This document shows positions 8,468 through 17,749 of a stretch of DNA of 54,264 nt, one piece after another (position 1 is the stretch's first letter; every line of letters starts with the position of its first letter). A program made the position numbers and the translations under genes. The notes under the pieces are model-generated. The model was not told where the DNA came from, did not search any database, and saw nothing but the letters and a program-made list of their open reading frames with translations. Origin of the DNA: Tannerellaceae bacterium (GTDB taxonomy: Bacteria; Bacteroidota; Bacteroidia; Bacteroidales; Tannerellaceae); contig JAISWO010000046.1 in assembly GCA_031271045.1 (NCBI GenBank), positions 1 to 54,264 of the forward strand. Direction: 5' to 3'.

Positions 8468-9550
8468 CTAATCTAAATAAAGATAATCGTAATGTATGAT
8501 GGGTTTCTTATCGTGCCGTCCGGTCAGCGTTGCGGCTTCGCGGCTATCGTAGGCGGTGCATCCTACGCCAATTTGAGAACCTTTGTCGTCGATGATACGC
8601 ACGATATCGTCTTTCTCGAAATCACCTTCGATGTGCGTCACGCCTACGGGCAGGATGCTGACGGCTTTATCGCCGCGCAACGCTTCGACGGCACCGGCAT
8701 TGATGTGTACTTCGCCTTTGGCAAAGCCCTCGGAGTGTGCAATCCACTTCTTTACCTGGCTGACGGGCCGGGAGGCCGGACGGAAACGGGTACAGACGAC
8801 AGTTTCCGCGCCGTCCTCAAGCAGGCTGGGCAGGATATGCTCGCGCTTTCCGTTGGCAATGATGACGGCGATGCCTTCACCGGCGACTTTCTGCGCGATG
8901 CTGCATTTGGTCAGCATACCTCCGCGGCCGAAGGCGGAGCGGGTTGCCTGCACATAGCCTGCCGGATCATCCTTGCAGCCTATTTCGGGAATGACGGACG
9001 AGGCGGGGTCGGCCGGATTGCCGTTGTAGATACCGTCCACGTTGCTCAGGATAATCAGCGCGTCCATCTTCATCATGGCGGCGATGAGTCCCGACAGTTC
9101 GTCGTTATCGGTAAACATCAGCTCGGTGACTGAAACGGTATCGTTCTCGTTCACGATCGGGATCACTTTATTTTCCAGCATCACCTCCATGCAACGTTTC
9201 TGATTCAGGTAGTGCGTACGGCTGGCGAAGTTCTCCTTCGTGGTAAGCACTTGCCCGCAGGTGATGCCGTGTTCGCGGAAAAGTTCGTAATAGCGATTGA
9301 TCAGTTTGGCTTGTCCTACGGCGGAGTAGAGCTGGCGCGCTGCGACGGAGTCGAGCTTTTTCTCCACGCGGATCTCGCTGCGCCCCGAGGCCACTGCGCC
9401 GGAAGACACCAAGACAATCTCCTTCCCGCGCTTGTGGAGCAAAGCAATCTGATCGACCAGCGCCGACATGCGGGTAATGTCCAGCGTACCGTCGCTACGT
9501 GTCAGTACGTTGCTCCCTATCTTTACAGCTATTCGTGTGTATATACTCAT
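8468..9550 (-). CDS. proB: Glutamate 5-kinase
   Basis: 360 aa with an N-terminal amino-acid kinase domain (KIGSNVLT near 11; VSSGAVASG near 49-57; NENDTVSV near 135) and a C-terminal PUA domain, as in E. coli ProB. It phosphorylates glutamate, the first and feedback-controlled step of proline synthesis. The start overlaps the stop of the upstream acyl-CoA synthetase by one base, an unusual partner for proBA. Confidence 0.97.
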   Translation of the reverse strand: MSIYTRIAVKIGSNVLTRSDGTLDITRMSALVDQIALLHKRGKEIVLVSSGAVASGRSEIRVEKKLDSVAARQLYSAVGQAKLINRYYELFREHGITCGQVLTTKENFASRTHYLNQKRCMEVMLENKVIPIVNENDTVSVTELMFTDNDELSGLIAAMMKMDALIILSNVDGIYNGNPADPASSVIPEIGCKDDPAGYVQATRSAFGRGGMLTKCSIAQKVAGEGIAVIIANGKREHILPSLLEDGAETVVCTRFRPASRPVSQVKKWIAHSEGFAKGEVHINAGAVEALRGDKAVSILPVGVTHIEGDFEKDDIVRIIDDKGSQIGVGCTAYDSREAATLTGRHDKKPIIHYDYLYLD

Positions 9551-11199
9551 CAGGAGCGGTTGCGTATTTCTACGCGGCGTATCTTGCCGCTGATGGTTTT
9601 CGGTAATTCATCTACGAACTCGATGATGCGCGGATATTTATAGGGGGCAGTTACTTTCTTTACGTGCTCCTGTATTTCCCGCACGAGGTCTTCGCCGGCC
9701 TTCTCCTTGTATTCTTTAGAGAGGACAATGGTTGCTTTCACCACCTGGCCGCGCACTTCGTCGGGGACGCCCGTAATGGCGCACTCTACCACCGAAGGAT
9801 GCGTCATCAGCGCGCTTTCCACCTCGAAGGGACCAATGCGGTAGCCTGAGCTTTTGATTACATCGTCCGTACGGCCCACGAACCAAAGATAGCCGTCTTC
9901 GTCTCGCCAGGCCACGTCGCCGGTATGGTAGATGTCGTTATGCCATACGTCGTGCGTCAGTTGGGCGTCGCGGTAGTATTCCTTGAAAAGCCCCAGGGGG
10001 ATACCTTTGTCTGTCCGGATGACGATTTCTCCCTGCTCGCCGTCTTCTGCCCGCGAACCGTCGGAACGGATCAAGTCTACGTCATACTGCGGATTAGGCA
10101 CGCCCATTGAGCCGGGCTTCGGGTTCATCCAGGGAAAGGTGGCGATGGTGACGGTCGTCTCCGTCTGTCCGAATCCTTCCATCAGCCGGATGCCGGTCAG
10201 GGCGAAGAAAGCATCGTAGACGGCCGGGTTCAACGCTTCGCCGGCGATGGTGCAGTAACGAAGCGACGAAAGGTCGTAGTTTTTCAGGTCTTCGCGTATG
10301 AGAAAACGGAATATCGTCGGCGGGGCGCAGAGCGAGGTGATCCGGTAATCCTGTATCATACGCAGCATATCGGCGGGGGTGAACTTCTCGTGATCGTAGA
10401 CGAACACCGTTGCTCCAGCGATCCATTGTCCGTAGAGCTTGCCCCATACAGCTTTGCCCCAGCCCGTATCGGCGATGGTGAGGTGGAGGCTGTCTTCCTT
10501 CAAGTTGTGCCAGAAGCTACCGGTGACGATATGTCCGAGCGGGTAGGTGAAATCGTGTGCCACCATCTTGGGGTTGCCCGTCGTGCCGGAGGTAAAGTAC
10601 ATGATGGAGATGTCCTCGTTGGCATTGGGGCGGGCCGGTTTGACGAAGGGCCGGGCCGTTTCGATGCCCTGGTGAAAATCATCGAACCCTTCCGGGATAA
10701 CCGGGCCGATGGATACTAATTTCCCGACCGAAGGCGATTCGGGCATGGCGTCCATGACATGTTGCGTGATGATCTCTTCGCCCGCGCAGACAATCAGCTT
10801 GATGTCGGCGGCATTGTTGCGGTAGACGATGTCTTTCTTGGTCAGCAAATGGGTGGCCGGGATCACCACGGCGCCCAGTTTGTGCAGGGCGATGATGGAG
10901 AACCAGAACTCATAGCGTCGTTTGAGGATGAGCATCACCTTGTCGCCAGGTCCTATGCCGAGCGATTGAAAGTAAGAAGCCGTCCGGTCCGAGCAGGTTT
11001 TCAGTTCGGCGAAAGTAAAGTCGATATGTTCTCCCCGGTCGTTTGTCCAGCAAAGGGCTTTCTTGCCGGGGTGGGTCTTGGCCCATTCGTCTACTACGTC
11101 GTATCCGAAGTTGAAGTTGGCAGGTACTTTTACTTTGAAGTTCTTTACAAAGTCTTCCTGCGACTCAAAAGAAGTTTTTTCTACAAATCTTTCCAGCAT
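9550..11199 (-). CDS. AMP-dependent acyl-CoA synthetase (acetyl/medium-chain acyl-CoA ligase type)
   Basis: 549 aa ANL-superfamily enzyme. The AMP-binding P-loop is YFTSGTTGNPK (201-211), the GFGQTE motif lies in the middle, and the acyl-adenylating lysine is K539 in PKTISGKIRR near the C-terminus. It activates a carboxylic acid with ATP and CoA; chain length cannot be assigned. It lies 10 bases after the XRE-cupin regulator and overlaps proB by one base, forming one minus-strand operon. The pairing of regulator and ligase suggests the regulator senses the acid or acyl-CoA. Confidence 0.93.
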   Translation of the reverse strand: MLERFVEKTSFESQEDFVKNFKVKVPANFNFGYDVVDEWAKTHPGKKALCWTNDRGEHIDFTFAELKTCSDRTASYFQSLGIGPGDKVMLILKRRYEFWFSIIALHKLGAVVIPATHLLTKKDIVYRNNAADIKLIVCAGEEIITQHVMDAMPESPSVGKLVSIGPVIPEGFDDFHQGIETARPFVKPARPNANEDISIMYFTSGTTGNPKMVAHDFTYPLGHIVTGSFWHNLKEDSLHLTIADTGWGKAVWGKLYGQWIAGATVFVYDHEKFTPADMLRMIQDYRITSLCAPPTIFRFLIREDLKNYDLSSLRYCTIAGEALNPAVYDAFFALTGIRLMEGFGQTETTVTIATFPWMNPKPGSMGVPNPQYDVDLIRSDGSRAEDGEQGEIVIRTDKGIPLGLFKEYYRDAQLTHDVWHNDIYHTGDVAWRDEDGYLWFVGRTDDVIKSSGYRIGPFEVESALMTHPSVVECAITGVPDEVRGQVVKATIVLSKEYKEKAGEDLVREIQEHVKKVTAPYKYPRIIEFVDELPKTISGKIRRVEIRNRS

Positions 11200-11209
11200 G
11201 ATTTTTCCG

Positions 11210-11764
11210 TTATAAAATGATTGCTAAGAATCGCACTTTCTCTCCGTTCAGCGCTTTCATTCCGTGTGGAAGTTCGGAGTTGAAATAGATACTGTCTCCT
11301 TCATTCAGCAGCAGGTCCTTTCCGTTGATCCGGAGAAGCATACGGCCTTCCAGTATCAGGTTGAATTCTTGTCCGACATGAGAATTAAGGTAGACCGGCT
11401 CGTCGTCGGGCTTGGGATGGACGGTGACTAAGAAAGGATCTGCTTTCCGTCCGGCAAATCCGGCGGCGAGCGATTGATACTTGTAGGCTTTGGTTCGTTC
11501 TACGGCGATGCCTTTTCCTCGGCGTGTGATGAAGTAGGCGCTCATTCTGGGTTCGTCGCCAAACATCAGGGTTGTCAGTTCCACGCCGTACTCCTGGGCT
11601 ATCCGGTGCAGGATACTGACCGATATATCCACCGTGCCGCTCTCCAAGCGCAGATATTCCTCTACGGGCAGGTTGCAGGCTTTACTCATCTCTTCGGATG
11701 TAATATTCAAAGCATCACGAAGTCCCGCCAGGCGTTCTGCTATTTGCTTTATTTGTTCATTCAT
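11210..11764 (-). CDS. XRE-family regulator with C-terminal cupin
   Basis: 184 aa. An N-terminal helix-turn-helix (about 7-67, with SEEMSKACNLPVEEYLRLESG) is followed by a cupin_2 barrel (about 113-180, containing HVGQEFNLILEG and LPHGMKAL). Such regulators bind DNA and sense a small ligand in the cupin. It is the first gene of the operon with the acyl-CoA synthetase and proBA, and a promoter with inverted repeats lies directly upstream, consistent with autoregulation. Confidence 0.93.
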   Translation of the reverse strand: MNEQIKQIAERLAGLRDALNITSEEMSKACNLPVEEYLRLESGTVDISVSILHRIAQEYGVELTTLMFGDEPRMSAYFITRRGKGIAVERTKAYKYQSLAAGFAGRKADPFLVTVHPKPDDEPVYLNSHVGQEFNLILEGRMLLRINGKDLLLNEGDSIYFNSELPHGMKALNGEKVRFLAIIL

Positions 11765-11791
11765 CTGTTGGTTGTTTTAAATTAGAGGCCC

Positions 11792-11842
11792 CAAAGATAA
11801 CAACCGCCGGTTGATTTCTCCCAATTTGTGTAAACAAATTTG
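11792..11842 (-). promoter_or_regulatory. Promoter and possible operators for the XRE-cupin operon
   Basis: On the minus strand, TATCTTTG (11799-11792) is a perfect -7 box, with TTG at 11824-11822 as a distant -33 candidate. An inverted repeat CAACCG-C-CGGTTG (11801-11813) lies in the spacer, and a second, AATTTG-N6-CAAATT (11823-11840), overlaps the -33 side. Both are plausible binding sites for the adjacent regulator. Confidence 0.5.
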
Positions 11843-11957
11843 TTTTTGTCTTGCCTTCAGCACATCTTCAACCGTAAAAAACCCTTCTGCTCTTGAGGGG
11901 GGTAAATCTTAGTCTTCCTCTGCCAGGGGAAATAGAGATTATTTGCAAGTAAGTGTG

Positions 11958-11984
11958 TTGCGTATCGCATTTTACTTATTTTTG
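11958..11984 (+). promoter_or_regulatory. Promoter for the NikR-like/FucP-like pair
   Basis: TTG at 11958-11960, 16 bases, then TATTTTTG at 11977-11984 fit the Bacteroidetes -33/-7 pattern, 36 bases before the start codon. Confidence 0.5.
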
Positions 11985-12020
11985 TGGTGATTTCCGAATG
12001 ATCCTAATTATAATAGATGT

Positions 12021-12422
12021 ATGTCGTTAAAACGTTTTGGAGTATCGCTGGAAGATGATTTGTTGGATGTACTGGATACATACGTACAAAACAATGGCTT
12101 TGCGAACCGGTCGCAAGCTATACGCTTCCTTGTCGAAAAGAATGTAGCCGAACAGAAGTGGCTATGTAATCATATTGTTGCCGGTACTATCATTATAATG
12201 TATGATCAGGCAAAGAAAGAAATTGCTTCGAAGATAACGTCCGTTCAACAGGATTATACCGACGTGATCCTCTCGTCGTCGCAATATTATATCAATCAAA
12301 ATTTCTGTATGCACATCGCAACGGTCATGGGTTCCGCCTTTCGCCTGACGGAACTGTCCGACCGCTTGAGTGCCATCAAAGGAATAAAACATGGGAAATT
12401 AGTAATGAGTCGTGCCAATTAA
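12021..12422 (+). CDS. nikR: NikR-like ribbon-helix-helix regulator with atypical metal site
   Basis: 133 aa with the NikR layout: an N-terminal RHH DNA-binding domain (about 1-45, RFGVSLEDDLLDVLD and RSQAIRFLV) and a C-terminal ACT-like domain. NikR normally represses nickel-uptake genes when Ni(II) fills a site made in E. coli by H76, H87, H89 and C95. Aligned by eye, the equivalents here are Q77, Q88, Y90 and C96, so only the cysteine remains. The protein may bind another metal or ligand, or none. The FucP-like transporter follows after 25 bases. The fold assignment is firm, but a nickel response is doubtful. Confidence 0.82.
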   Translation: MSLKRFGVSLEDDLLDVLDTYVQNNGFANRSQAIRFLVEKNVAEQKWLCNHIVAGTIIIMYDQAKKEIASKITSVQQDYTDVILSSSQYYINQNFCMHIATVMGSAFRLTELSDRLSAIKGIKHGKLVMSRAN

Positions 12423-12447
12423 TATTTTTACTTTTATCGTTATTGTT

Positions 12448-13737
12448 ATGAAAAAATCGAATACACCCTCGCTACATGGAAAAAAATCTTTAGTTCTTAA
12501 GGAATACTTTCTGCCTTTCATCCTGCTGACGTCGCTTTTCTTCTTCTGGGGACTGGCGCACAATATGACGGACACCCTGCTGGCTGCTTTCAAAAAGATT
12601 AAAAGCCTGACCGATTTCCAAACTTCCTGGATACAGATGGCTTTCTACGGAGCTTACTTCTGCCTCGCCCTGCCGGCTGCCATCCTGATCAAGAAGACGA
12701 CCTACAAGACGGGCGTCATCCTGGGATTGGCGATGTTTATCACGGGTGCATTGTTGTTCTACCCTTGCAGTCAGACAATGGTGTACGGTCATTTCCTGGC
12801 CGCGCTGTATATTCTGGCCGGCGGCCTGTCGGTACTGGAAACTACCTGCAATCCTTACATCATCCTGATGGGGCCGGAGGAGACTGCCACCCGTCGCCTG
12901 AACCTGGCTCAATCGTTCAACCCGATCGGCTCCGTCACAGGCGTTGTTCTGAGTAAATTCTTTATCCTTTCGGGACTTGCTTCGTATACTGCCGTACAGC
13001 GCGAACAAATGAGCGCCGCCGAGCTGAACAGCATCCAATCCGCCGAGCTGAACGCCGTAATGGGGCCTTATGTCGGCGTGGCGATTATTCTGCTTCTTAT
13101 CCTGGCGGCGATTATCTTCACTCGAATGCCCAAGGCTTCGGATGGAGATGCTTCCCTCGACTTGCGAGCCACCGTCCGGCGTTTGTTTGCCAACAAAAAA
13201 TACATCTATGGCATCGTCGCGCAGTTTTTCTACGTAGGCGCCCAGATCAGTATCTGGTCTTTCACGATTCGTTACGCCATGCAGGAGCTTGCCGTCGACG
13301 AAGAGGCGGCCTCCAGCGTCTATATCCTTTCGCTGGCCTTGTTTATCGGGGCGCGTTTCCTCTTTACGGCTCTTATGAAGTACTTCCGCCCGGCGCGACT
13401 GCTTTTGTTTGCGGCTGTCATGGCGGCTTTCTCGTGCGCTGTGGCTGCGGGAGGGCACGGATACGTCGGTGTGGCAGGTCTGGTGACCGTCTCGTTCTTT
13501 ATGTCGCTGATGTTCCCTACTATTTACGGACTGACCATCACCGGTCTTGGCGAGGACACGAAAATAGCAGGATCAGGGCACATTATGGCCATCCTCGGAG
13601 GCGCTATAATCGCCGCCTTGCAGGGTATTGTCTCCGACCGGACAGGCAGTATCAACTATTCCTATGCCGTCCCGCTCATTTGTTTCTTTGTCGTCATCGC
13701 CTACTGCATTTACATCGGAAAGTTAAGTCGCAGATAG
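12448..13737 (+). CDS. MFS sugar transporter, FucP family
   Basis: 429 aa from the ATG at 12448; a GTG at 12412 would overlap the upstream stop and add a poor N-terminus. About 12 membrane segments are apparent. The first contains FFFWGLAHNMTDTLLAAFKK, the signature of the FucP/GluP group of proton-sugar symporters (fucose, glucose/galactose). ETTCNPYI in the mid-region is also typical. The substrate is not certain. It is co-directional with and 25 bases after the NikR-like gene, so the two are likely co-transcribed. The 21-bp array starts about 70 bases after its stop. Confidence 0.88.
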   Translation: MKKSNTPSLHGKKSLVLKEYFLPFILLTSLFFFWGLAHNMTDTLLAAFKKIKSLTDFQTSWIQMAFYGAYFCLALPAAILIKKTTYKTGVILGLAMFITGALLFYPCSQTMVYGHFLAALYILAGGLSVLETTCNPYIILMGPEETATRRLNLAQSFNPIGSVTGVVLSKFFILSGLASYTAVQREQMSAAELNSIQSAELNAVMGPYVGVAIILLLILAAIIFTRMPKASDGDASLDLRATVRRLFANKKYIYGIVAQFFYVGAQISIWSFTIRYAMQELAVDEEAASSVYILSLALFIGARFLFTALMKYFRPARLLLFAAVMAAFSCAVAAGGHGYVGVAGLVTVSFFMSLMFPTIYGLTITGLGEDTKIAGSGHIMAILGGAIIAALQGIVSDRTGSINYSYAVPLICFFVVIAYCIYIGKLSRR

Positions 13738-13808
13738 ATCCGATTGCATATTCGTCTCAACACATCGGCAATCCGCTCAGAAGTCTTTCTGATAATTAGA
13801 GTATATAA

Positions 13809-14061
13809 GCAGAATTTACCAGTCGAGTTAGCTGAATTACCAGTCAAGTGAGTCAATTTACCAGTCAAGTGAGCGAATTTACCAGTCGAGTGAGCGAAAT
13901 TACCAGTCAAGTGGGCAGAATTACCAGTCGAGTGAGCTGAATTACCAGTCAAGTGGGCTGAATTACCAGTGCAGTGGGCAAGATTACCAGTCAAGTGAGC
14001 AGAATTACCAGTGCAGTGAGCCAAATTACCAGTGCAGCGAGCTAATTTATCAGTGCAGTGA
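13809..14061. repeat. Intergenic tandem array B: 12 units of 21 bp
   Basis: Units start at 13809, 13831, 13852 and every 21 bases to 14041 (the first is 22 bp). The consensus is close to GCTGAATTACCAGTCAAGTG plus A or G. The constant core is TTACCAGT and the ends vary (GCTGAA, GCAGAA, GCGAAT; AGTGA, AGTGG). Because 21 is a multiple of three, the minus strand reads as a run of heptapeptides (AHLTGNS-like). That frame starts at TTG inside the array and is unlikely to be a gene. The array lies between the FucP-like gene and the OmpA lipoprotein gene. Confidence 0.96.
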
Positions 14062-14184
14062 GCCAAAAGAACAAACCATCAAAGAACCGGATAAACAACA
14101 ATCCCATCCGATTTATTCCGAATAACAACTTTTTGATTTTCTTCTTTCAATGCAATAAAAAACTGCCGGATACGTTATATCCAC

Positions 14185-16176
14185 ATGTTTTTATATCCAG
14201 TAAAAATTAAAATCAAATGGATCGTCTCCCTCATTGCGCTGCTCTGCCTCCCGGCTTCTTCCTGCAGAACGGCCAAATTGAGCGACGCCGAAGAAAAACA
14301 GCAGATCGGTGAGTATTACGACGCAGCCACCATCTACCGGAAAGTCTATGCAAAGACCAACGCAAAGGAACGTTCCCTCCGGGGATATATCGCCTTCCAA
14401 ATGGCAGAATGTAACCGGCTTGCCAACAATACACCCCGCGCCGTCAGCGCTTACATTAGCGCCTTGCGCTATCAATACCCCGACACGACAATAAACCTCC
14501 GCCTCGCACTCATGCAACAGAAGCAGGCCGCCTATGCAGAAGCCATCAAATATTATAACGCATACCTCCAGAGCAACCCTTCCAGCATCCAGGCGCAAAA
14601 CGGTATCACAGGTTCTGAACTGGCGCAGCAATGGCGCAAAAATCCGACCCGCTACAAGGTGGCAAAAATGGATAAACTCAACTCACGCCGCTCGGAGTTC
14701 GCTCCCATGCTGTACGGGACTAATTACGACCAGCTCTATTTCGCCTCCTCGCGAACAAGAGATAAAGACACCAAAGTAAGCGCCATTACCGGGCAGGCCA
14801 ACAACAACCTCTTCCTCGTCAAGCAAGATGAAAACGGCGCCTGGCTCGCTCCCGAAGAAATAGAAGACGAAGTAAACACCGAATTTGACGAAGGAACCCC
14901 CTCCTTCACCGCCGACGGAAACACAATGTACTATACCTACTGCTCCGAAGACCCTGAAGGCCCCCGCACTTCCGAAATATACGTCTCCACACGCAGTAAC
15001 GCCAAATGGAGCAAAGGTACCCGCACCACCATCGTCAAAGATTCCGTCACAGCCCTGGGGCATCCCGCCGTATCACCCGACGGGAAATATATCTATTTCG
15101 TCTCCGACATCACAGGAGGATACGGAGGCAAAGACATCTTCCGCGCACGAAGGATCGGTAACGACTTCGGACCAATGGAAAACCTCGGCCCGCAGATCAA
15201 CACACCCGGAGACGAACTCTTCCCTTATGTACGCGACTCGGTCACTCTCTATTTCGCTTCCAACGGACACCCCGGCATGGGAGGGCTCGACATCTTCAAA
15301 GCTTCCCTCGACAGCAGCGCCTGGCAAGTGGAGAATATGAAGTATCCCATCAACTCCTCCGCCGACGACTTCGGTATCACCTTTGCCGGAAACCGGGAAA
15401 AAGGCTTCTTTAGCTCCAACCGTAACGACCTCCGAGGCAGCGATCATCTTTACAGCTTCGAACTTCCGCTCATCACCGTCGTCATTGAAGGCGTTGTTGC
15501 CGACCTCGACGAATATCCAATCGAAGAGGCCACCATCCGCATCGTAGGCCGCGACGGATTAAACGAAAAGGCCTCCGTCCGCCGCGACGGATCCTACCGC
15601 GTAGAGCTGGCGCGAGACGTTAACTACGTCATGATGGCCAGTGCACGCGGATTCCTCAACCAAAACTTCGAGCTGCAAACGCATCCGGAAGAGAAGAGCG
15701 AAACATATACCGTCGACTTCTTCCTATCGCCGGTCTATACCCCCGTAGTAGTCGAGAATATCTTCTATGCTTACGACAGCGCCGTCCTGCGCCCCGAATC
15801 TAAAGAAGCTCTCGACGAACTGATCCGGATGCTCAACGACAATCCCAACGTAACCATCGAACTCGGCGCCCATACCGACCGCATGGGAACGGAAACCTAT
15901 AACGAAGCCCTCGCACAACGACGCGCACAGTCCGTAGTCGATTACCTCATAGCCGGAGGTATCCCTGCCGCTCGCCTCGAAGCCAAAGGCTACGGAGAAA
16001 GCGTCCCCAAAACAATCAACAAGAAAATGGCAGCCCAATGGCAGTTCCTGACCGAAGGCGACGTCCTGACCGAAGAATATGTCCTCGCCCTCACTCCCGA
16101 GCAACGGGAAGTAGCCGACCAGATCAATCGCCGTACCGAGTTCAAGGTACTCCGCACCAACTATAACCTGTACTGA
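14185..16176 (+). CDS. OmpA-family lipoprotein with TPR, PD40 and carboxypeptidase-regulatory domains (PorE-like)
   Basis: 663 aa. Signal peptide with lipobox ASSC, lipid cysteine C27. Domain order: TPR-like helices (about 30-145), WD40-like PD40 propeller (about 160-425, with FASSRTRDKD and SPDGKYIYFVSD blades), carboxypeptidase-regulatory-like domain (about 430-510), and a C-terminal OmpA peptidoglycan-binding domain (about 520-620, with GAHTDRMGTETYNEALAQRRA). This order is that of PorE, a periplasmic protein anchoring the type IX secretion system to peptidoglycan. It stands alone, with no other Por genes in the window, so PorE identity is a proposal; paralogues share this layout. Confidence 0.85.
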   Translation: MFLYPVKIKIKWIVSLIALLCLPASSCRTAKLSDAEEKQQIGEYYDAATIYRKVYAKTNAKERSLRGYIAFQMAECNRLANNTPRAVSAYISALRYQYPDTTINLRLALMQQKQAAYAEAIKYYNAYLQSNPSSIQAQNGITGSELAQQWRKNPTRYKVAKMDKLNSRRSEFAPMLYGTNYDQLYFASSRTRDKDTKVSAITGQANNNLFLVKQDENGAWLAPEEIEDEVNTEFDEGTPSFTADGNTMYYTYCSEDPEGPRTSEIYVSTRSNAKWSKGTRTTIVKDSVTALGHPAVSPDGKYIYFVSDITGGYGGKDIFRARRIGNDFGPMENLGPQINTPGDELFPYVRDSVTLYFASNGHPGMGGLDIFKASLDSSAWQVENMKYPINSSADDFGITFAGNREKGFFSSNRNDLRGSDHLYSFELPLITVVIEGVVADLDEYPIEEATIRIVGRDGLNEKASVRRDGSYRVELARDVNYVMMASARGFLNQNFELQTHPEEKSETYTVDFFLSPVYTPVVVENIFYAYDSAVLRPESKEALDELIRMLNDNPNVTIELGAHTDRMGTETYNEALAQRRAQSVVDYLIAGGIPAARLEAKGYGESVPKTINKKMAAQWQFLTEGDVLTEEYVLALTPEQREVADQINRRTEFKVLRTNYNLY

Positions 16177-16205
16177 ACCGCCCGGATTGCCTGATATAGA
16201 CAGCC

Positions 16206-16240
16206 GACGGCCGACAATCGCTTGCCGGCCGTCTACTTTA
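16206..16240 (+). terminator. Hairpin after the OmpA-family gene
   Basis: GACGGCCG (16206-16213) pairs with CGGCCGTC (16226-16233). The stem extends by three pairs after one mismatch and is followed by a weak T-rich stretch. It lies 30 bases past the stop, so it is a likely but imperfect terminator. Confidence 0.55.
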
Positions 16241-16378
16241 ATCTGATAACCTAAATACATTACACTAAACGTAAATCAATAAATGTCGCGTTTTCTCTTC
16301 CAAACAATGAAGACTTCTAAATAGAGCTACAAAGTAAGCCGGCTTCTTCCGGATGTGAAATACCACATGCAGGGTATT

Positions 16379-17515
16379 TTACAGAGAATCACTAAGTAAG
16401 AACTTATATATACAATGACTCCGGTACGTCTGCCCGGGCAGGAGGACGACGCTGGGGAAGGCGGACTGATTCGGACTGTCGGGATAATGTTGCGTCTCGA
16501 GGCAGAAAGCGCCGCGGTGGGGATAGACGACGCCCTGTTTGCCGGCGTCCTGGCCCGAGAGGAAGTTACCGGTATAGAATTGGATGCCGGGCTCGTTGGT
16601 GTAAACCTCCAGGGCGATGCCGCTGTGTTCCGATACGGCTTTGGCTGCCAGAGTGTGGATGTCTCCGCCGGTATTCAGGACCCAGTTGTGATCGTATCCC
16701 TTTCCCTTTTGCAACTGATCGAAGGGCTCGTCGATGCAGGTGGCGATAGGGATGAGGGTACGGAGATCCATTGGAGTTCCTTCGACCGGTTCGAGGATGC
16801 CGGTTGGGATCAGGGTATCGTCGACCGGCGTATAGGCGTCGGCATTGATATGGATGAGGTGTCCGGTTATGTCGGATCCTGGGATCCCGGAGAGGTTGAA
16901 GTAGCTATGGTTTGTCATGTTTACGACCGTTGGCTTGTCGGTAGTTGCTTCGTAGCGTATGTCGATCGCATTGTCATCGGTCAGGGTATAGGTTGTCTTG
17001 ATAAGCAGGTTCCCTGGGAATCCGGCATTGCCATCGGCTGATAAGAGTGTCAACACGAGGGTCTGATCGTCTGTTTGGAGGGCTTCCCATACGCGCGTAT
17101 GGTATCCTTGTGGGCCTCCGTGCAGACAGTGTCCGTTATTGTTGGCCGGGAGTATGTATTCGACGCTATCTAATGAGAATCGGGCATTGGCGATGCGGTT
17201 TCCGTAGCGTCCGATCAGCGCGCCGAAGTTACCATCAGACGCCAGATAGTCGTGTATGTTATCATAACCAAGGACGACGTCCAGCGGCTTTCCATCCCGG
17301 TCGCGCGCTATCATCGAAACTAATCGGCCACCGTAGTTTGTGATCGCTGCTTCAAAGCCGTTCTTATTCTGGAGTACGTACAAAGCCACTGGCTTTCCAT
17401 CGACCGTAGTGATGAAATCGGATTTCTTCAATCCTGAAATCGTAAGCGTTTCTTTCTTCCCTTCGCATGCCACGAGGAATAATAGGACCATAATGGCGAA
17501 ATAAATTCTTTTCAT
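16379..17515 (-). CDS. galM: Aldose 1-epimerase (galactose mutarotase), exported lipoprotein form
   Basis: 378 aa. The N-terminus is a lipoprotein signal (LFLVAC, lipid cysteine C17), so this copy probably works in the periplasm rather than the cytosol. GalM interconverts alpha and beta anomers of glucose or galactose. Active-site residues are visible: H132 (LHGG), H203 (TNHSYFNLSG), D275 (GYDHNW) and the catalytic base E308 (NEPGIQFYTG). It is transcribed alone, with array C upstream, and converges with the OmpA-family gene. Confidence 0.95.
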   Translation of the reverse strand: MKRIYFAIMVLLFLVACEGKKETLTISGLKKSDFITTVDGKPVALYVLQNKNGFEAAITNYGGRLVSMIARDRDGKPLDVVLGYDNIHDYLASDGNFGALIGRYGNRIANARFSLDSVEYILPANNNGHCLHGGPQGYHTRVWEALQTDDQTLVLTLLSADGNAGFPGNLLIKTTYTLTDDNAIDIRYEATTDKPTVVNMTNHSYFNLSGIPGSDITGHLIHINADAYTPVDDTLIPTGILEPVEGTPMDLRTLIPIATCIDEPFDQLQKGKGYDHNWVLNTGGDIHTLAAKAVSEHSGIALEVYTNEPGIQFYTGNFLSGQDAGKQGVVYPHRGAFCLETQHYPDSPNQSAFPSVVLLPGQTYRSHCIYKFLLSDSL

Positions 17516-17549
17516 TTGCTATAAAATTTAGTTATTATTTGTAATGCGG

Positions 17550-17557
17550 CAAATATA
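17550..17557 (-). promoter_or_regulatory. Possible -7 element (TATATTTG) for galM
   Basis: On the minus strand TATATTTG fits TAnnTTTG, about 35 bases before the galM start. No -33 TTTG is clear. Confidence 0.45.
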
Positions 17558-17749
17558 ATGCTAAAGGAGAAATAATGGGCTCTTGAGAATAGGAATATTA
17601 GTGATATATTAAGGATGGGTGTATCCGGTACGATGTTTAGTATACCGGCTATTGATATGGATTGTTTATGTCTATATACATAATCTGTGAAATGAATGTG
17701 AAACAATATTGTTTTTGTGCAGAATGAATATACATCTTGTGATGAAGTC

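Noticed and set aside
13710..14066. 118-codon minus-strand frame of heptapeptide repeats over array B
   Set aside because: It begins at a TTG inside the array and has no recognisable ribosome-binding or promoter context. The repeat peptide follows from the 21-bp period.
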